Assembly (NCBI RefSeq): GCF_900099805.1
Contig: NZ_FNDR01000003.1
Span: forward strand, 558,001-622,000
Length of the DNA stretch: 64,000 nt
Reading direction: 5' to 3'
Source of the DNA: Variovorax sp. OV700
Lineage (GTDB): Bacteria; Pseudomonadota; Gammaproteobacteria; Burkholderiales; Burkholderiaceae_C
Shown: positions 42,082 through 51,651 of the stretch, piece after piece
How the letters are laid out: each line of letters begins with the position of its first letter
Position numbering within the stretch: the first letter of the stretch is position 1
Made by a program: the position numbers and the translations under genes
Notes under the pieces: generated by a model
What the model was told of the DNA's origin: nothing
The model's input: the letters and a program-made list of their open reading frames with translations, nothing else
The model's database searches: none

Positions 42082-43401
42082 ATGCGCACGCTCTTCGTGC
42101 CGCTGGCCGTCATGGCCTTGGCGGTGTCCCCGGCATTTTCACAATCCACTGCCGGTTCCAATCCTTCTTCGCTCAGGCACGCTGCCCCGGGAGCGACAGA
42201 GCCCGCAGGCCCGCTGGACCTGCCCAGCGCGCTCGCGCTGGCACGGCAGTTCAACCCCGGACTCTCGTCCGCCGCGCGCGAACGGGAGGCCACCGATGCG
42301 GCCGTGGTGCAGGCCGGAGCCTGGCCCAACCCGGTGTTCGGCGCGCAGGTGGAAGACCTGCGGCGCGACAACCGCACCACCACGCTGCAGCTGAGCCAGC
42401 CCATCGAGCTGGGCGGCAAGCGCGCGGCCCGCGTGACGGCGGCCGAGCGTGCCCGGGACCAGGCCGAATCGGCGTTGCTTGCGCGGCGTTCCGAGCTTCG
42501 CGCATCGACGATCACGCTGTTCTTCGAAGTGCTGGCCGCGCAGGAGCGCTTGCGATTGGCGCAGGACTCGGTGGGGCTTGCAGAGGTGGCGACCCGCGCG
42601 GCCGCCAACCGGGTGGCGGCGGGCAAGGTGTCGCCGCTCGAGGAGAACCGGGCGCGCGTGGCCGAGGCCGGCATCCGCGTCGAGCTGCTGCAGGCCGAGG
42701 GCGCGCTGCGTTCGGCGCGCCGGCAACTCGCTGCGCTCTGGGGCAATGCGTCGCCCCGTTTCACGCACGCAGACGGCGCGATCGACCTGCTGCCTGCAGC
42801 GACTGCGGACGCCGTGCAGCATCGGCTTTCCGAGGCACCGGTACTGCGCCAGGCCAGGCTCGAGGTCGAGCGGCGCGAGGCGCTCTCGGCGCTGGAGCAG
42901 GCCCGGCGTGTGCCCGACATCACCGTGTCGCTGGGCGCGAAGCGCGTGCCGGCCGATGAAGGCATGGGCAGCGGCAGCGGCCGCAACCAGGTCGTGGTGG
43001 GCGTGTCGGTGCCGCTGCCGATCTTCGACACCAACCGCGGCAACGTCGCCGAGGCGCTGAGCCGCGAAGAGAAGGCGCGCGACGACCTTCTGGCGGCCGA
43101 ACTTCAGCTGCGTGCCGACGTGGCGCAGGCCACCGAGCGCCTGCGTTCGGCGCGCGCCACCGCCGAGATGCTGCAGCGCGACGCGCTGCCCGGCGCCGAA
43201 GCCGCCCGCCACGCAGCCGCCCGAGGCTTCGAGCTCGGGAAGTTCAGCTTTCTCGAAGCGCTCGATGCGCAGCGCACGCTGTTCCAGGTGCGTAACCAGC
43301 ACCTGCTCGCCCTGGCCGAGGCGCATCGCGCGGCCGGCGAACTTGACCGGCTGCTCGGCATCGGCGACGAAACCCTCCGTGCGGCACCTGCTGCGCGCTG
43401 A
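42082..43401 (+). CDS. czcC: TolC-family outer-membrane factor CzcC
   Basis: A 439-residue outer-membrane channel of the heavy-metal RND exporter. A signal peptide (AVMALAVSPAFS) precedes two OEP repeats of long coiled coils: ALALARQFNPGLSSAARERE, then SQPIELGGKRAAR, the CzcC-typical turn, and in the second half VSVPLPIFDTNRGNVAEALS. AGGAG six bases before the ATG supports the start. It forms the trans-envelope complex with CzcB and CzcA that follow on the same strand. Confidence 0.93.
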   Translation: MRTLFVPLAVMALAVSPAFSQSTAGSNPSSLRHAAPGATEPAGPLDLPSALALARQFNPGLSSAAREREATDAAVVQAGAWPNPVFGAQVEDLRRDNRTTTLQLSQPIELGGKRAARVTAAERARDQAESALLARRSELRASTITLFFEVLAAQERLRLAQDSVGLAEVATRAAANRVAAGKVSPLEENRARVAEAGIRVELLQAEGALRSARRQLAALWGNASPRFTHADGAIDLLPAATADAVQHRLSEAPVLRQARLEVERREALSALEQARRVPDITVSLGAKRVPADEGMGSGSGRNQVVVGVSVPLPIFDTNRGNVAEALSREEKARDDLLAAELQLRADVAQATERLRSARATAEMLQRDALPGAEAARHAAARGFELGKFSFLEALDAQRTLFQVRNQHLLALAEAHRAAGELDRLLGIGDETLRAAPAAR

Positions 43402-43418
43402 CAAGGACTCCACGAATC

Positions 43419-44729
43419 ATGAACACGCAAGAACGCAAGACCTTCGCGGAACGCGTCGGCAAGAAGCAGTGGCTGGCCATCGTGGCCGTGCTGGTGGTAG
43501 GCCTCGCGGCCGGCGCAATGATCCTGCGCACCACGCCCGCCCAACCCGAAGCCGGGGGACATTCGGAAGCCGCAGAGCATGCCGAGGGCGAGCACCATGA
43601 AGAGGGCGATGAGCACGGCCATGGCCATGGCAATGGCGAGGCCAAGGGCCACGGCGAAGCCAAGGGCCACACCGGCGAGGCGCACGAAGAACGGGAAGGC
43701 GACAAAAAAATCGTCTTCACCGACGAGCAGGTCAAGGCCGTCGGCATGGCCATCGAAAGCGCCGGCCCCGCGCGCATCCGGTCGTTGCTGCAACTGCCGG
43801 GCGAGATCAAGTTCAACGAAGACCGCACGGCCCACGTGGTGCCGCGCGTGGCGGGCGTGGTCGAGAGCGTGCCGGCCAACCTTGGCCAGGAAGTGAGGCG
43901 CGGCCAGGTGCTGGCGGTGCTGTCGAGCCCGGGGCTCTCGGAGCAGCGCAGCGAACTGCAGTCGGCGCAGCGCCGGCTGGCGCTCGCCCGCACCACCTAC
44001 GAGCGCGAGAAAAAACTCTGGCAAGAAAAGATCTCGGCCCAGCAGGACTACCTGCAGGTGGAGCAGGCCATGCAAGAGGCGCAGATCGCCGTGGCCAACG
44101 CGAACCAGAAGCTGCTGGCGCTGGGCGCCACGCCGGGCTCGCCGGCCCTTGGCCGCTACGAGCTGCGCGCGCCTTTCGACGGCATGGTGGTCGAGAAGCA
44201 CATCTCGCTCGGCGAGTCGGTCAAGGAAGACGCCAGCGTCTTCACCATTTCGGATCTCTCCACGGTCTGGGCCGAGATCAGCGTGGCCGCCAACAACCTC
44301 AACCTCGTTCGCATCGGCGAGCCGGTGACCATCCGCTCCAGCGCTTTCGACCAGACAGCCAGCGGCACGGTGTCGTACCTGGGCTCGCTCATCGGCGCGC
44401 AGACGCGTACAGCGACGGCGCGCGTCACCGTGACGAATCCGCAGCGCGTGTGGCGGCCCGGGTTGTTCGTGAGCGTGGAGCTTGCTTCGTCCGGAGCAGA
44501 GGCCCCGGTGACGGTATCGGCCGAGGCGGTGCAGACGGTGGAGGGGCAGCCCACGGTTTTCGTCAAGGTGCCCGGCGGCTTCATGCCGCAGGCGGTGCAG
44601 ACCGGACGCAGCGACGGCCGGCGCATCGAGATCGTGAGCGGCCTTGCGTCCGGCTCCACGTATGCCGCGAGCGGCAGCTTCGTCGTCAAGTCGCAGCAGG
44701 GCAAGAGCTCTGCCACGCACACGCACTGA
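43419..44729 (+). CDS. czcB: Heavy-metal RND periplasmic adaptor CzcB
   Basis: A 436-residue membrane-fusion protein. One N-terminal membrane anchor (WLAIVAVLVVGLAAGAMIL) is followed by a region extremely rich in His and Glu (about residues 45-90, with EGEHHEEGDEHGHGHG), which probably binds Zn2+, Co2+ or Cd2+ in the periplasm. The barrel-sandwich, alpha-hairpin and beta-barrel domains follow (VPRVAGVVESVPANLGQEV, LRAPFDGMVVEKHISLGE). It starts 17 bases after czcC. The length fits the CzcB/CusB family. Confidence 0.94.
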   Translation: MNTQERKTFAERVGKKQWLAIVAVLVVGLAAGAMILRTTPAQPEAGGHSEAAEHAEGEHHEEGDEHGHGHGNGEAKGHGEAKGHTGEAHEEREGDKKIVFTDEQVKAVGMAIESAGPARIRSLLQLPGEIKFNEDRTAHVVPRVAGVVESVPANLGQEVRRGQVLAVLSSPGLSEQRSELQSAQRRLALARTTYEREKKLWQEKISAQQDYLQVEQAMQEAQIAVANANQKLLALGATPGSPALGRYELRAPFDGMVVEKHISLGESVKEDASVFTISDLSTVWAEISVAANNLNLVRIGEPVTIRSSAFDQTASGTVSYLGSLIGAQTRTATARVTVTNPQRVWRPGLFVSVELASSGAEAPVTVSAEAVQTVEGQPTVFVKVPGGFMPQAVQTGRSDGRRIEIVSGLASGSTYAASGSFVVKSQQGKSSATHTH

Positions 44730-44738
44730 GGAGGCCGA

Positions 44739-47700
44739 ATGTTCGAACGAGTCATCCGGTTTTCCATCGAACAGCGCTGGCTGATCCTGCTCGCGGTGCT
44801 GGGCATGGCCGCGCTCGGCATCTTCAGCTACCAGAAGCTGCCGATCGACGCGGTGCCCGACATCACCAACGTGCAGGTGCAGATCAACACGTCCGCGCCC
44901 GGCTATTCGCCGCTCGAGGCCGAGCAGCGCGTGACCTATCCCATCGAGACGGTGATGGCCGGCCTGCCGGGGCTGCAGCAGACTCGCTCGCTCTCGCGCT
45001 ACGGCCTCTCGCAGGTGACGGTGATCTTCGAGGACGGCACCGACATCTACTTTGCGCGTCAGCTCGTGAACGAGCGCATCCAGTCGGCGCGCGAAAGCAT
45101 GCCGAGCGGCATCTCGCCGGTGATCGGTCCGATCTCGACCGGCCTTGGCGAGATCTATCTCTGGACCGTGGAAGCGGAAGAGGGCGCGAAGAAGGCCGAC
45201 GGCAAACCATACACGCCGACCGACCTGCGCGAGATCCAGGACTGGATCATCAAGCCGCAGCTGCGCAACGTGAAGGGCGTGACGGAGATCAACTCCATCG
45301 GCGGCTACGCCAAGGAGTTCCAGATCGCGCCCGATCCTGCCAAGCTGCTGGCGCACGGCCTCACGATGACCGACCTGGTGGCCGCGCTGGAACGCAACAA
45401 CGCCAACGTGGGCGCGGGCTACATCGAGAAGCGCGGCGAGCAGTACCTCATCCGCGCGCCGGGGCAGGTGAAGTCGGTGGAGGACATCGGCAACGTGATC
45501 CTCGGCAACGCCGGCGGCATTCCGCTGCGCGTGCGCGACGTGGCCGATGTGGGCATTGGCCAGGAACTGCGCACTGGCGCGGCGACCGACAACGGCCGCG
45601 AGGCGGTCCTCGGCACCGTGTTCATGCTGATCGGCGAGAACAGCCGCACCGTCTCTCAGGCGGTCGACAAGAAGATGCAGGAAATCAACCGAACGCTGCC
45701 CGCGGGCGTGAAGGCCGTGACCGTGTACGACCGCACCGTGCTGGTCGACAAGGCCATTGCCACGGTGAAGAAGAACCTGCTCGAAGGCGCAGTGCTGGTT
45801 ATTGCCATCCTGTTCCTGTTTCTCGGCAACATGCGCGCGGCGCTGATCACCGCGCTGGTGATTCCGCTGTCGATGCTCTTCACCTTCACCGGCATGGTGA
45901 ACCAGAAAATCAGCGCCAACCTCATGAGCCTGGGCGCGCTGGACTTCGGCATCATCATCGACGGCGCGGTGGTGATCGTGGAGAACTGCGTGCGGCGCCT
46001 CGCCCATGCGCAGGCGAAGCACGGGCGGCCGCTCACGCGCAGTGAGCGTTTCCATGAAGTGTTCGCGGCCTCGCAGGAGGCGCGGCGACCGCTCTTGTTC
46101 GGCCAGCTGATCATCATGATCGTGTACCTGCCGATCTTTGCGCTCACAGGTGTGGAGGGCAAGCTGTTCCACCCGATGGCCTTCACCGTGGTGATTGCGC
46201 TGCTGGGCGCAATGATCCTGTCGATCACGTTCATCCCCGCGGCCGTGGCGCTCTTCATCGGCAACAAGGTGGGCGAGAAAGAAAACCGCCTGATGCACTG
46301 GGCCAGGCGCGGCTACGCGCCGCTGCTGGCGCGCGCAATGGGAGCCAAGCCGCTGGTCATCACCACGGCGGTGGTGGCGGTGGTGCTCTCGGGCCTGCTG
46401 GCCACGCGCCTGGGCACGGAGTTCGTGCCGAGCCTGGGCGAGGGCGACTTCGCCGTGCAGGCGCTGCGCATTCCGGGTACCAGCCTCACGCAGTCGGTCG
46501 AGATGCAAAAGCAGATCGAACGCACGCTGAAGGCGAAGTTTCCGGAGATCGAGCGCGTGTTCGCGCGCACCGGCACGGCCGAGATCGCATCCGACCCGAT
46601 GCCGCCGAACATTTCCGACGGCTACATCATGCTGAAGCCCGAGAGCGAGTGGCCCACATCGCAAGGTACATCGCGCCGCACACGCGCAGAACTGCTGGCG
46701 GCCGTGCAGGAGGAGATCGAGAAGCTGCCGGGCAACAACTACGAGTTCTCGCAACCGATCCAGCTGCGCTTCAACGAGCTGATCTCCGGCGTGCGCAGCG
46801 ACGTGGCGGTGAAGATCTTCGGCGACGACATGGACGTGCTGAACAGGACGGCAGCCGAGGTGTCGGGCGTGCTGGGCAAGATCCCCGGCGCCGCCGAAGT
46901 GAAGGTCGAGCAGACCACTGGCCTGCCTATGCTCACGGTCAACATCGACCGCCAGAAGACCGCGCGCTACGGGCTCAACGTGGGCGACGTGCAGGACGCC
47001 GTCTCCATCGCGGTGGGCGGCCGCGAGGCCGGCACGCTGTTCGACGGCGACCGGCGCTTCGACATCCTCGTGCGCCTGCCCGAGCACCTGCGCGCCGACC
47101 TGGAGGCGATCAAGCGCCTCCCCGTGGCGCTGCCCCGGGGCGTGGGCGCGGAGGCGCAGCAGCGCACCAGCTTCATCCCGCTCGGCGAGGTGGTCACGCT
47201 GGAGCTGGCGCCCGGCCCCAACCAGGTGAGCCGCGAGAACGGCAAGCGCCGCATCGTGGTGAGCGCCAACGTGCGCGGCCGCGACCTCGGCTCCTTCGTG
47301 GCCGAGGCCGGGGAAGCGATGCGCAAGGTGAGCATTCCGCCGGGCTACTGGACGGCCTGGGGCGGCCAGTACGAGAACCTCGCCTCGGCCACCGAGCGGC
47401 TGCAGGTGGTGGTGCCGGTATCGCTGCTGCTGGTGTTCACGCTGCTGTTCGCGATGTTCGGCAACCTGAAGGACGGCCTCCTGGTGTTCACCGGCATTCC
47501 ATTTGCGCTCACGGGCGGCATCGTCGCGCTGTGGTTGCGCGGCATTCCGCTCTCGATCTCCGCGGCGGTGGGGTTCATCGCGCTTTCAGGCGTGGCGGTG
47601 CTCAACGGGCTGGTGATGATCTCGTTCATTCGCAACCTGCGCGAGGGCGGGCTGCCGCTCGATGCGGCGATCCGCGAAGGCGCGCTCACGCGGCTGCGGC

Positions 47701-47930
47701 CGGTGCTGATGACCGCGCTGGTCGCATCGCTGGGCTTCGTGCCGATGGCGATCGCTACCGGCACCGGCGCGGAGGTGCAGCGCCCGCTGGCCACGGTGGT
47801 GATTGGCGGCATCCTGTCATCGACCGTGCTGACGCTCCTGGTGCTCCCGCTGCTCTACCGCATGGCGCACCGGCGCCACGAGGAGAAAGGGCGTGGCGCC
47901 GAGCTTTACCCCCAGGCCGATTCAAGGTAG
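44739..47930 (+). CDS. czcA: Heavy-metal RND transporter CzcA
   Basis: A 1063-residue proton-driven pump of the HME-RND family. TM1 is IEQRWLILLAVLGMAALGIF; the HME1 signature in TM4 is DFGIIIDGAVVIVEN, which includes the proton-relay acidic residues and points to Zn/Co/Cd rather than Cu/Ag export. The periplasmic porter domains and twelve membrane segments match the family in length (about 1060 residues for CzcA). GAGGAGG five bases upstream of ATG 44739 is an ideal ribosome binding site. No CzcD or two-component czcRS genes are seen in the window. Confidence 0.96.
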   Translation: MFERVIRFSIEQRWLILLAVLGMAALGIFSYQKLPIDAVPDITNVQVQINTSAPGYSPLEAEQRVTYPIETVMAGLPGLQQTRSLSRYGLSQVTVIFEDGTDIYFARQLVNERIQSARESMPSGISPVIGPISTGLGEIYLWTVEAEEGAKKADGKPYTPTDLREIQDWIIKPQLRNVKGVTEINSIGGYAKEFQIAPDPAKLLAHGLTMTDLVAALERNNANVGAGYIEKRGEQYLIRAPGQVKSVEDIGNVILGNAGGIPLRVRDVADVGIGQELRTGAATDNGREAVLGTVFMLIGENSRTVSQAVDKKMQEINRTLPAGVKAVTVYDRTVLVDKAIATVKKNLLEGAVLVIAILFLFLGNMRAALITALVIPLSMLFTFTGMVNQKISANLMSLGALDFGIIIDGAVVIVENCVRRLAHAQAKHGRPLTRSERFHEVFAASQEARRPLLFGQLIIMIVYLPIFALTGVEGKLFHPMAFTVVIALLGAMILSITFIPAAVALFIGNKVGEKENRLMHWARRGYAPLLARAMGAKPLVITTAVVAVVLSGLLATRLGTEFVPSLGEGDFAVQALRIPGTSLTQSVEMQKQIERTLKAKFPEIERVFARTGTAEIASDPMPPNISDGYIMLKPESEWPTSQGTSRRTRAELLAAVQEEIEKLPGNNYEFSQPIQLRFNELISGVRSDVAVKIFGDDMDVLNRTAAEVSGVLGKIPGAAEVKVEQTTGLPMLTVNIDRQKTARYGLNVGDVQDAVSIAVGGREAGTLFDGDRRFDILVRLPEHLRADLEAIKRLPVALPRGVGAEAQQRTSFIPLGEVVTLELAPGPNQVSRENGKRRIVVSANVRGRDLGSFVAEAGEAMRKVSIPPGYWTAWGGQYENLASATERLQVVVPVSLLLVFTLLFAMFGNLKDGLLVFTGIPFALTGGIVALWLRGIPLSISAAVGFIALSGVAVLNGLVMISFIRNLREGGLPLDAAIREGALTRLRPVLMTALVASLGFVPMAIATGTGAEVQRPLATVVIGGILSSTVLTLLVLPLLYRMAHRRHEEKGRGAELYPQADSR

Positions 47931-48030
47931 TTTTTGGTCCCGTTGTCACAAACCATCCCCATTGCACGTCTTTCTCGCATGGACGTCCAAGGGGGACGTT
48001 CTCTGGACTCCCTTTCACAAGGAATCGACC

Positions 48031-48786
48031 ATGAAGATCGTCATCATCGGAGGCTCCGGCCTCATCGGCTCGAAGCTCGCCGCGCGGCTGCGCCATGCCG
48101 GCCACGAAGTCGTCGCCGCCTCGCCCTCCACGGGCGTCGACACGCTCACGGGCCGAGGCCTGAAGGAGGCGCTGGCAGGCGCACAGGTGGTCGTCGACGT
48201 GGCGAACTCGCCGTCGTTCGAGGACGAGGCCGTGCTGCGCTTCTTCGAAACCTCGGGGCGCAACCTGCTTGCGGCCGAGGCCGAAGCTGGGGTGGCCCAC
48301 CACATCGCGCTGTCGGTTGTCGGCACCGACCGGCTGCTCGCGAGCGGCTATTTCAGGGCCAAGCAGGCTCAGGAGGACCTGATCGAGGCCTCGCCCGTGC
48401 CCTACACGATCGTGCAGGCCACGCAGTTCTTCGAGTTCCTGGGCGGCATCGCCAACGCGGGCGCCGCGGGCAGCGAGATCCGCCTGTCGCACGCACTGGT
48501 GCAGCCGATTGCGGCGGAAGACGTGGCCGCGGCGCTGGCCGAGATCGTGACCGAGCCGCCGTCAGGTGGCAGGGTGGAGATCGCCGGGCCGGAGGCGGTG
48601 CCGCTCGACGACCTGGTGCGGCGCTATCTCACTGCGACAGGCGACGCCCGGCAAGTGGTCACCGATGCCAACGCGGATTACTTCGGCGTGCGCCTCGACG
48701 ACCGCTCGCTCACGCCGGCTGCCGGTGCGCGCCTCGCGCCGACCGGCTTCGAGGCCTGGGTTCGGCAGCGCGCCGCGGCCGCCTAG
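48031..48786 (+). CDS. NmrA-like NAD(P)-binding protein
   Basis: A 251-residue atypical short-chain dehydrogenase. The Rossmann dinucleotide site is at the start (MKIVIIGGSGLIGSKLAARL). The protein then has VVVDVANSPSF, HHIALSVVGTDRL and YFRAKQAQEDLIEASPVPYTI, typical of the NmrA/SDR-a5 group, whose members may be redox sensors or reductases. AAGGA lies seven bases before ATG 48031. It is 100 bases after czcA on the same strand. Its stop codon overlaps the convergent mog stop in a shared CTAG (48783-48786). Confidence 0.88.
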   Translation: MKIVIIGGSGLIGSKLAARLRHAGHEVVAASPSTGVDTLTGRGLKEALAGAQVVVDVANSPSFEDEAVLRFFETSGRNLLAAEAEAGVAHHIALSVVGTDRLLASGYFRAKQAQEDLIEASPVPYTIVQATQFFEFLGGIANAGAAGSEIRLSHALVQPIAAEDVAAALAEIVTEPPSGGRVEIAGPEAVPLDDLVRRYLTATGDARQVVTDANADYFGVRLDDRSLTPAAGARLAPTGFEAWVRQRAAAA

Positions 48787-49373
48787 CGTGGCGGCCGAAT
48801 GGCCGACTTGGGCCGGAACGCCTTGCAGACCGTGTCGTCGGTCTCCAGGTACGGCCCGCCGATCAGGTCGATGCAATAGGGCACCGCCGCGAAGATGCCG
48901 GGCACGACCTGCACGCCTTCGGTGTCTTTCAGCCCTTCGAGCGTTTCCGCAATCGACTTCGGCTGCCCTGGCAGGTTGATGATCAGGCTCTTGTCGCGGA
49001 TCACCGCCACCTGGCGCGAAAGGATCGCGGTGGGCACGAAGCGCAGGCTGATCTGGCGCATCTGCTCGCCGAAGCCGGGCATTTCCTTGTGGGCCACGGC
49101 AAGGGTGGCCTCGGGCGTCACGTCGCGCAGGGCCGGGCCGGTGCCGCCGGTGGTCAGCACCAGCGAACAGCCGGCGTCCACCAGCTCGATCAGCGTGGCG
49201 CTGATGAGGGCGGTTTCGTCGGGAATCAGCCGGGACTCGAAATCGATGGGGTTCTTCAGCGCCCGGCCGAGCCATTCCTTCAGCGAAGGCAGGCCCTTGT
49301 CTTCATAGGTGCCGCTGGAGGCCCGGTCGCTGATGGAGACGATGCCGATGCGGACTGAATCAGGTGCGGTCAT
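48783..49373 (-). CDS. mog: Molybdopterin adenylyltransferase Mog
   Basis: A 196-residue enzyme that adenylates molybdopterin before molybdate insertion. Motifs: IGIVSISDRASSGTYEDKG at the N-terminus, LVLTTGGTGPALRDVTPEA (the MPT-binding TTGGTG loop) and the late INLPGQPKSIAETLEG. Length equals E. coli Mog (195). The start is set by ATG 49373. The upstream reading frame passes through a GC-rich repeat and is not coding. No other molybdenum cofactor gene is adjacent. Confidence 0.94.
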   Translation of the reverse strand: MTAPDSVRIGIVSISDRASSGTYEDKGLPSLKEWLGRALKNPIDFESRLIPDETALISATLIELVDAGCSLVLTTGGTGPALRDVTPEATLAVAHKEMPGFGEQMRQISLRFVPTAILSRQVAVIRDKSLIINLPGQPKSIAETLEGLKDTEGVQVVPGIFAAVPYCIDLIGGPYLETDDTVCKAFRPKSAIRPPR

Positions 49374-49381
49374 GGTGTTGC

Positions 49382-49479
49382 TCCTTCCCCCTTTGGGGGA
49401 AGGTTGGGATGGGGGCGGGCAGGGCGCCCGATGGATGCGCCGCTTGCCCCCACCCCAGCCCTCCCCCGGGAGGGGAGGA
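49382..49479. repeat. GC-rich REP-like palindromic element, copy 2
   Basis: Half one is CTTCCCCCTTTGGGGGAAGG plus TTGGGATGGGGGC (about 49384-49416); half two is GCTTGCCCCCACCCCAGCC plus CTCCCCCGGGAGGGGAGG (about 49442-49479). These are the reverse complements of the two halves at 9229-9342, in opposite order. The element fills the gap between yjgA and mog. Confidence 0.8.
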
Positions 49480-49494
49480 AGAAAGGCAAGGGGT

Positions 49495-50151
49495 TCATGC
49501 GTCGTCTTCCCGGTCTTGCGCGGCAGCCTCCGCAGCGTGGTCTGCGCCACCGTGCACCGCCAGCTGGGCACGCACCAGTTGGAAGATCTCGCGGTAGGCC
49601 TTGCCCTGGCGCGGCGCTTCACCGGCGGGGCCGGATTTCATGTCCTTGCGGGCCTGGCGCACCAGGGCGCGCAGCTGCTGGGAATCGGTGGCAGGGTGGG
49701 TTTCGATCCAGCCACCCAGCGCATCGTCGTCGGCAATCAGCCGGTCGCGCCATCGCTCGGCCTCGTGCAGCGCGGCGGTTTCGGCCGCCGGCACGCTGTT
49801 CTGCTCGGTCAGGGCGAGCTTCACGGCCTCCAGCACCTCGGGCTCCAGCTTGCGCATCAGCTTGCCGATGAACTGCATCTGGCGGCGCTTGCCCTCGAAA
49901 TTGGTGATGCGCTTGGCCTCGGCCACGGCGTCGACCAGTTTTTCGTCGAGTGGGAGCGCATCGAACAAGCCGGCGCGCAGGCCGAGCAGCTCGGTGCCGA
50001 GTTTTTGCAGTTCGTCGCTTTCGCGCTTGAGGTCGGTGCGGCTGGCTTCGTCGGTGCCCTTGAGCTCGCGCTTGAGCTCCAGGTCGAGCTCGCTGCCTTC
50101 GGCGACGAACTGGCCACGGACGAAATAGCCTTTTTTGGGTTTGCGGGACAT
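49495..50151 (-). CDS. yjgA: Ribosome-associated protein YjgA (DarP)
   Basis: A 218-residue member of the DUF615 family (DarP), which in E. coli binds pre-50S subunits and helps late assembly. Clear parts are the basic start MSRKPKKGYFVRGQFVAEG, RESDELQKLGTELLGL, AKRITNFEGKRRQMQFIGKLMR and LRALVRQARKD. The tail is Ala-rich and acidic. The ATG at 50151 is the first codon of the family N-terminus. It is divergent from pmbA, with which it is commonly paired in proteobacteria. Confidence 0.92.
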   Translation of the reverse strand: MSRKPKKGYFVRGQFVAEGSELDLELKRELKGTDEASRTDLKRESDELQKLGTELLGLRAGLFDALPLDEKLVDAVAEAKRITNFEGKRRQMQFIGKLMRKLEPEVLEAVKLALTEQNSVPAAETAALHEAERWRDRLIADDDALGGWIETHPATDSQQLRALVRQARKDMKSGPAGEAPRQGKAYREIFQLVRAQLAVHGGADHAAEAAAQDREDDA

Positions 50152-50257
50152 GGGGTGGATTCTGGGCCGCACCGTGCGGCGTTGCAACGCGTGCAATGCG
50201 CAGTGGGAAGCTGAAGGGAAAACGGAATGTGGGGGGCGCAAGTATCATAGCCACCAC

Positions 50258-51628
50258 ATGACGACATCCTCCTCGCGCGCCGATTCCGGCTTCGCCTACA
50301 GCCGCTCCTTCTTCGAAAACCTGGTCGACTCGGCCCTGGCCCACGCCAAAAAGCTCGGTGCAACCGATGCCGGCGCCGAGGCCTCCGAGGGCTGCGGCCT
50401 CAGCGTCTCGGTCCGCAAGGGCGAACTCGAGAACGTCGAGCGCAACCGCGACAAGTCGCTGGGCATCACCGTGTACGTGGGCCACCGCCGCGGCAACGCC
50501 AGCACATCCGACTTCTCCGAGGCTGCCATTGCCCAGACGGTGCAGGCCGCCTACGACATCGCCCGTTTCACGGCCGAAGACCCGGTCAGCGGCCTCCCGG
50601 ACGAGGAAGACATTGCCAAGGAACACCCCGAACTTGACCTGTTCCACCCCTGGGACGTGACGAGCGAACAGGCCGCCAAGCTGGCGCTGGAATGCGAAGC
50701 GGCGGCTCTGTCGACCGACAAGCGCATCACCAACAGCGAAGGCGCAGGCGTCTCGGCCCAGCAGAGCCACTTTTTCAGCGCCCACACGCACGGTTTTCGC
50801 GGCGGCTATGCCAGCTCGCGGCATTCGATTTCGGTTGCGCCCATCGCCGGCAAGGGCGACGACATGCAGCGCGACTCCTGGTACAGCTCCATGCGCTCGG
50901 CCGACGAGCTGGCCAGCCCGCAGGCCGTGGGCCGCTACGCCGCCGAACGGGCGCTGAGCCGTCTCAAGTCGCGCAAGATCAAGACCACCGAATGCCCGGT
51001 GCTGTTCGAGTCGCCGCTGGCCGTGGGCCTCTTGGGCGGGCTGGTGCAGGCCGTGAGCGGCGGGGCGCTGTACCGCAAGAGCACCTTTTTGCTCGATTCG
51101 CTCGGCAAGCCTGTGCTTCCGAAGCACGTGGACGTGGCCGAAGACCCGCACGTGCTGCGCGGCAAGGGCAGTTCGCCGTTCGACGACGAAGGCGTGGTGA
51201 CCCGCGCGCGCAAGGTGGTCGATGCCGGGCGGCTCGAGGGCTACTTTCTCTCGACCTATTCGGCGCGCAAGCTGGGCATGAAGACCACCGGCAATGCCGG
51301 CGGCTCGCACAACCTGATCCTGAGCTCGCGCCTCACCAAGGCCGGCGACGACCTCGACGCCATGCTCGCCAAGCTCGGTACCGGCCTGTTCGTGATCGAG
51401 CTGATGGGGCAGGGCGTGAATTACGTCACCGGCGACTATTCGCGCGGCGCCAGCGGCTTCTGGGTCGAGAAGGGCCGCATTGCCTTCCCGGTGCACGAGA
51501 TCACCATTGCCGGCAACCTGAAGGACATGCTGATGGGCGTCGAGGCCATCGGGGCCGATGCCTACACCTTCGGCGCCAAGACCACGGGGTCGGTCCTGAT
51601 CAATCGCATGAAAGTGGCCGGCAGCTAA
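50258..51628 (+). CDS. pmbA: Metalloprotease-related protein PmbA (TldE)
   Basis: A 456-residue subunit of the TldD/TldE (PmbA) metalloprotease, which degrades unstructured peptides and matures microcins. TldE lacks the zinc-binding HExxxH motif itself, and none is seen here. Motifs: GCGLSVSVRKGELENVERNRD near the N-terminus, and the C-terminal GGSHNLIL and MGQGVNYVTGDYSRGASGFWVE. TldD is not in the window. It is divergent from yjgA. The start at 50258 is the first ATG before the conserved region. Confidence 0.94.
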   Translation: MTTSSSRADSGFAYSRSFFENLVDSALAHAKKLGATDAGAEASEGCGLSVSVRKGELENVERNRDKSLGITVYVGHRRGNASTSDFSEAAIAQTVQAAYDIARFTAEDPVSGLPDEEDIAKEHPELDLFHPWDVTSEQAAKLALECEAAALSTDKRITNSEGAGVSAQQSHFFSAHTHGFRGGYASSRHSISVAPIAGKGDDMQRDSWYSSMRSADELASPQAVGRYAAERALSRLKSRKIKTTECPVLFESPLAVGLLGGLVQAVSGGALYRKSTFLLDSLGKPVLPKHVDVAEDPHVLRGKGSSPFDDEGVVTRARKVVDAGRLEGYFLSTYSARKLGMKTTGNAGGSHNLILSSRLTKAGDDLDAMLAKLGTGLFVIELMGQGVNYVTGDYSRGASGFWVEKGRIAFPVHEITIAGNLKDMLMGVEAIGADAYTFGAKTTGSVLINRMKVAGS

Positions 51629-51651
51629 AGGCTGCCAGCACACTGACTCGC

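Noticed and set aside
43104..47087. A 1327-codon open frame on the minus strand opposite czcB/czcA
   Set aside because: It is antisense to three clearly coding genes, is full of His, Arg and Asp from the mirror of their GC-rich third positions, and has no domain.
49374..49622. Extension of mog upstream to 49622
   Set aside because: The added residues are translated from the REP-like element and yjgA antisense; the family N-terminus begins at 49373.
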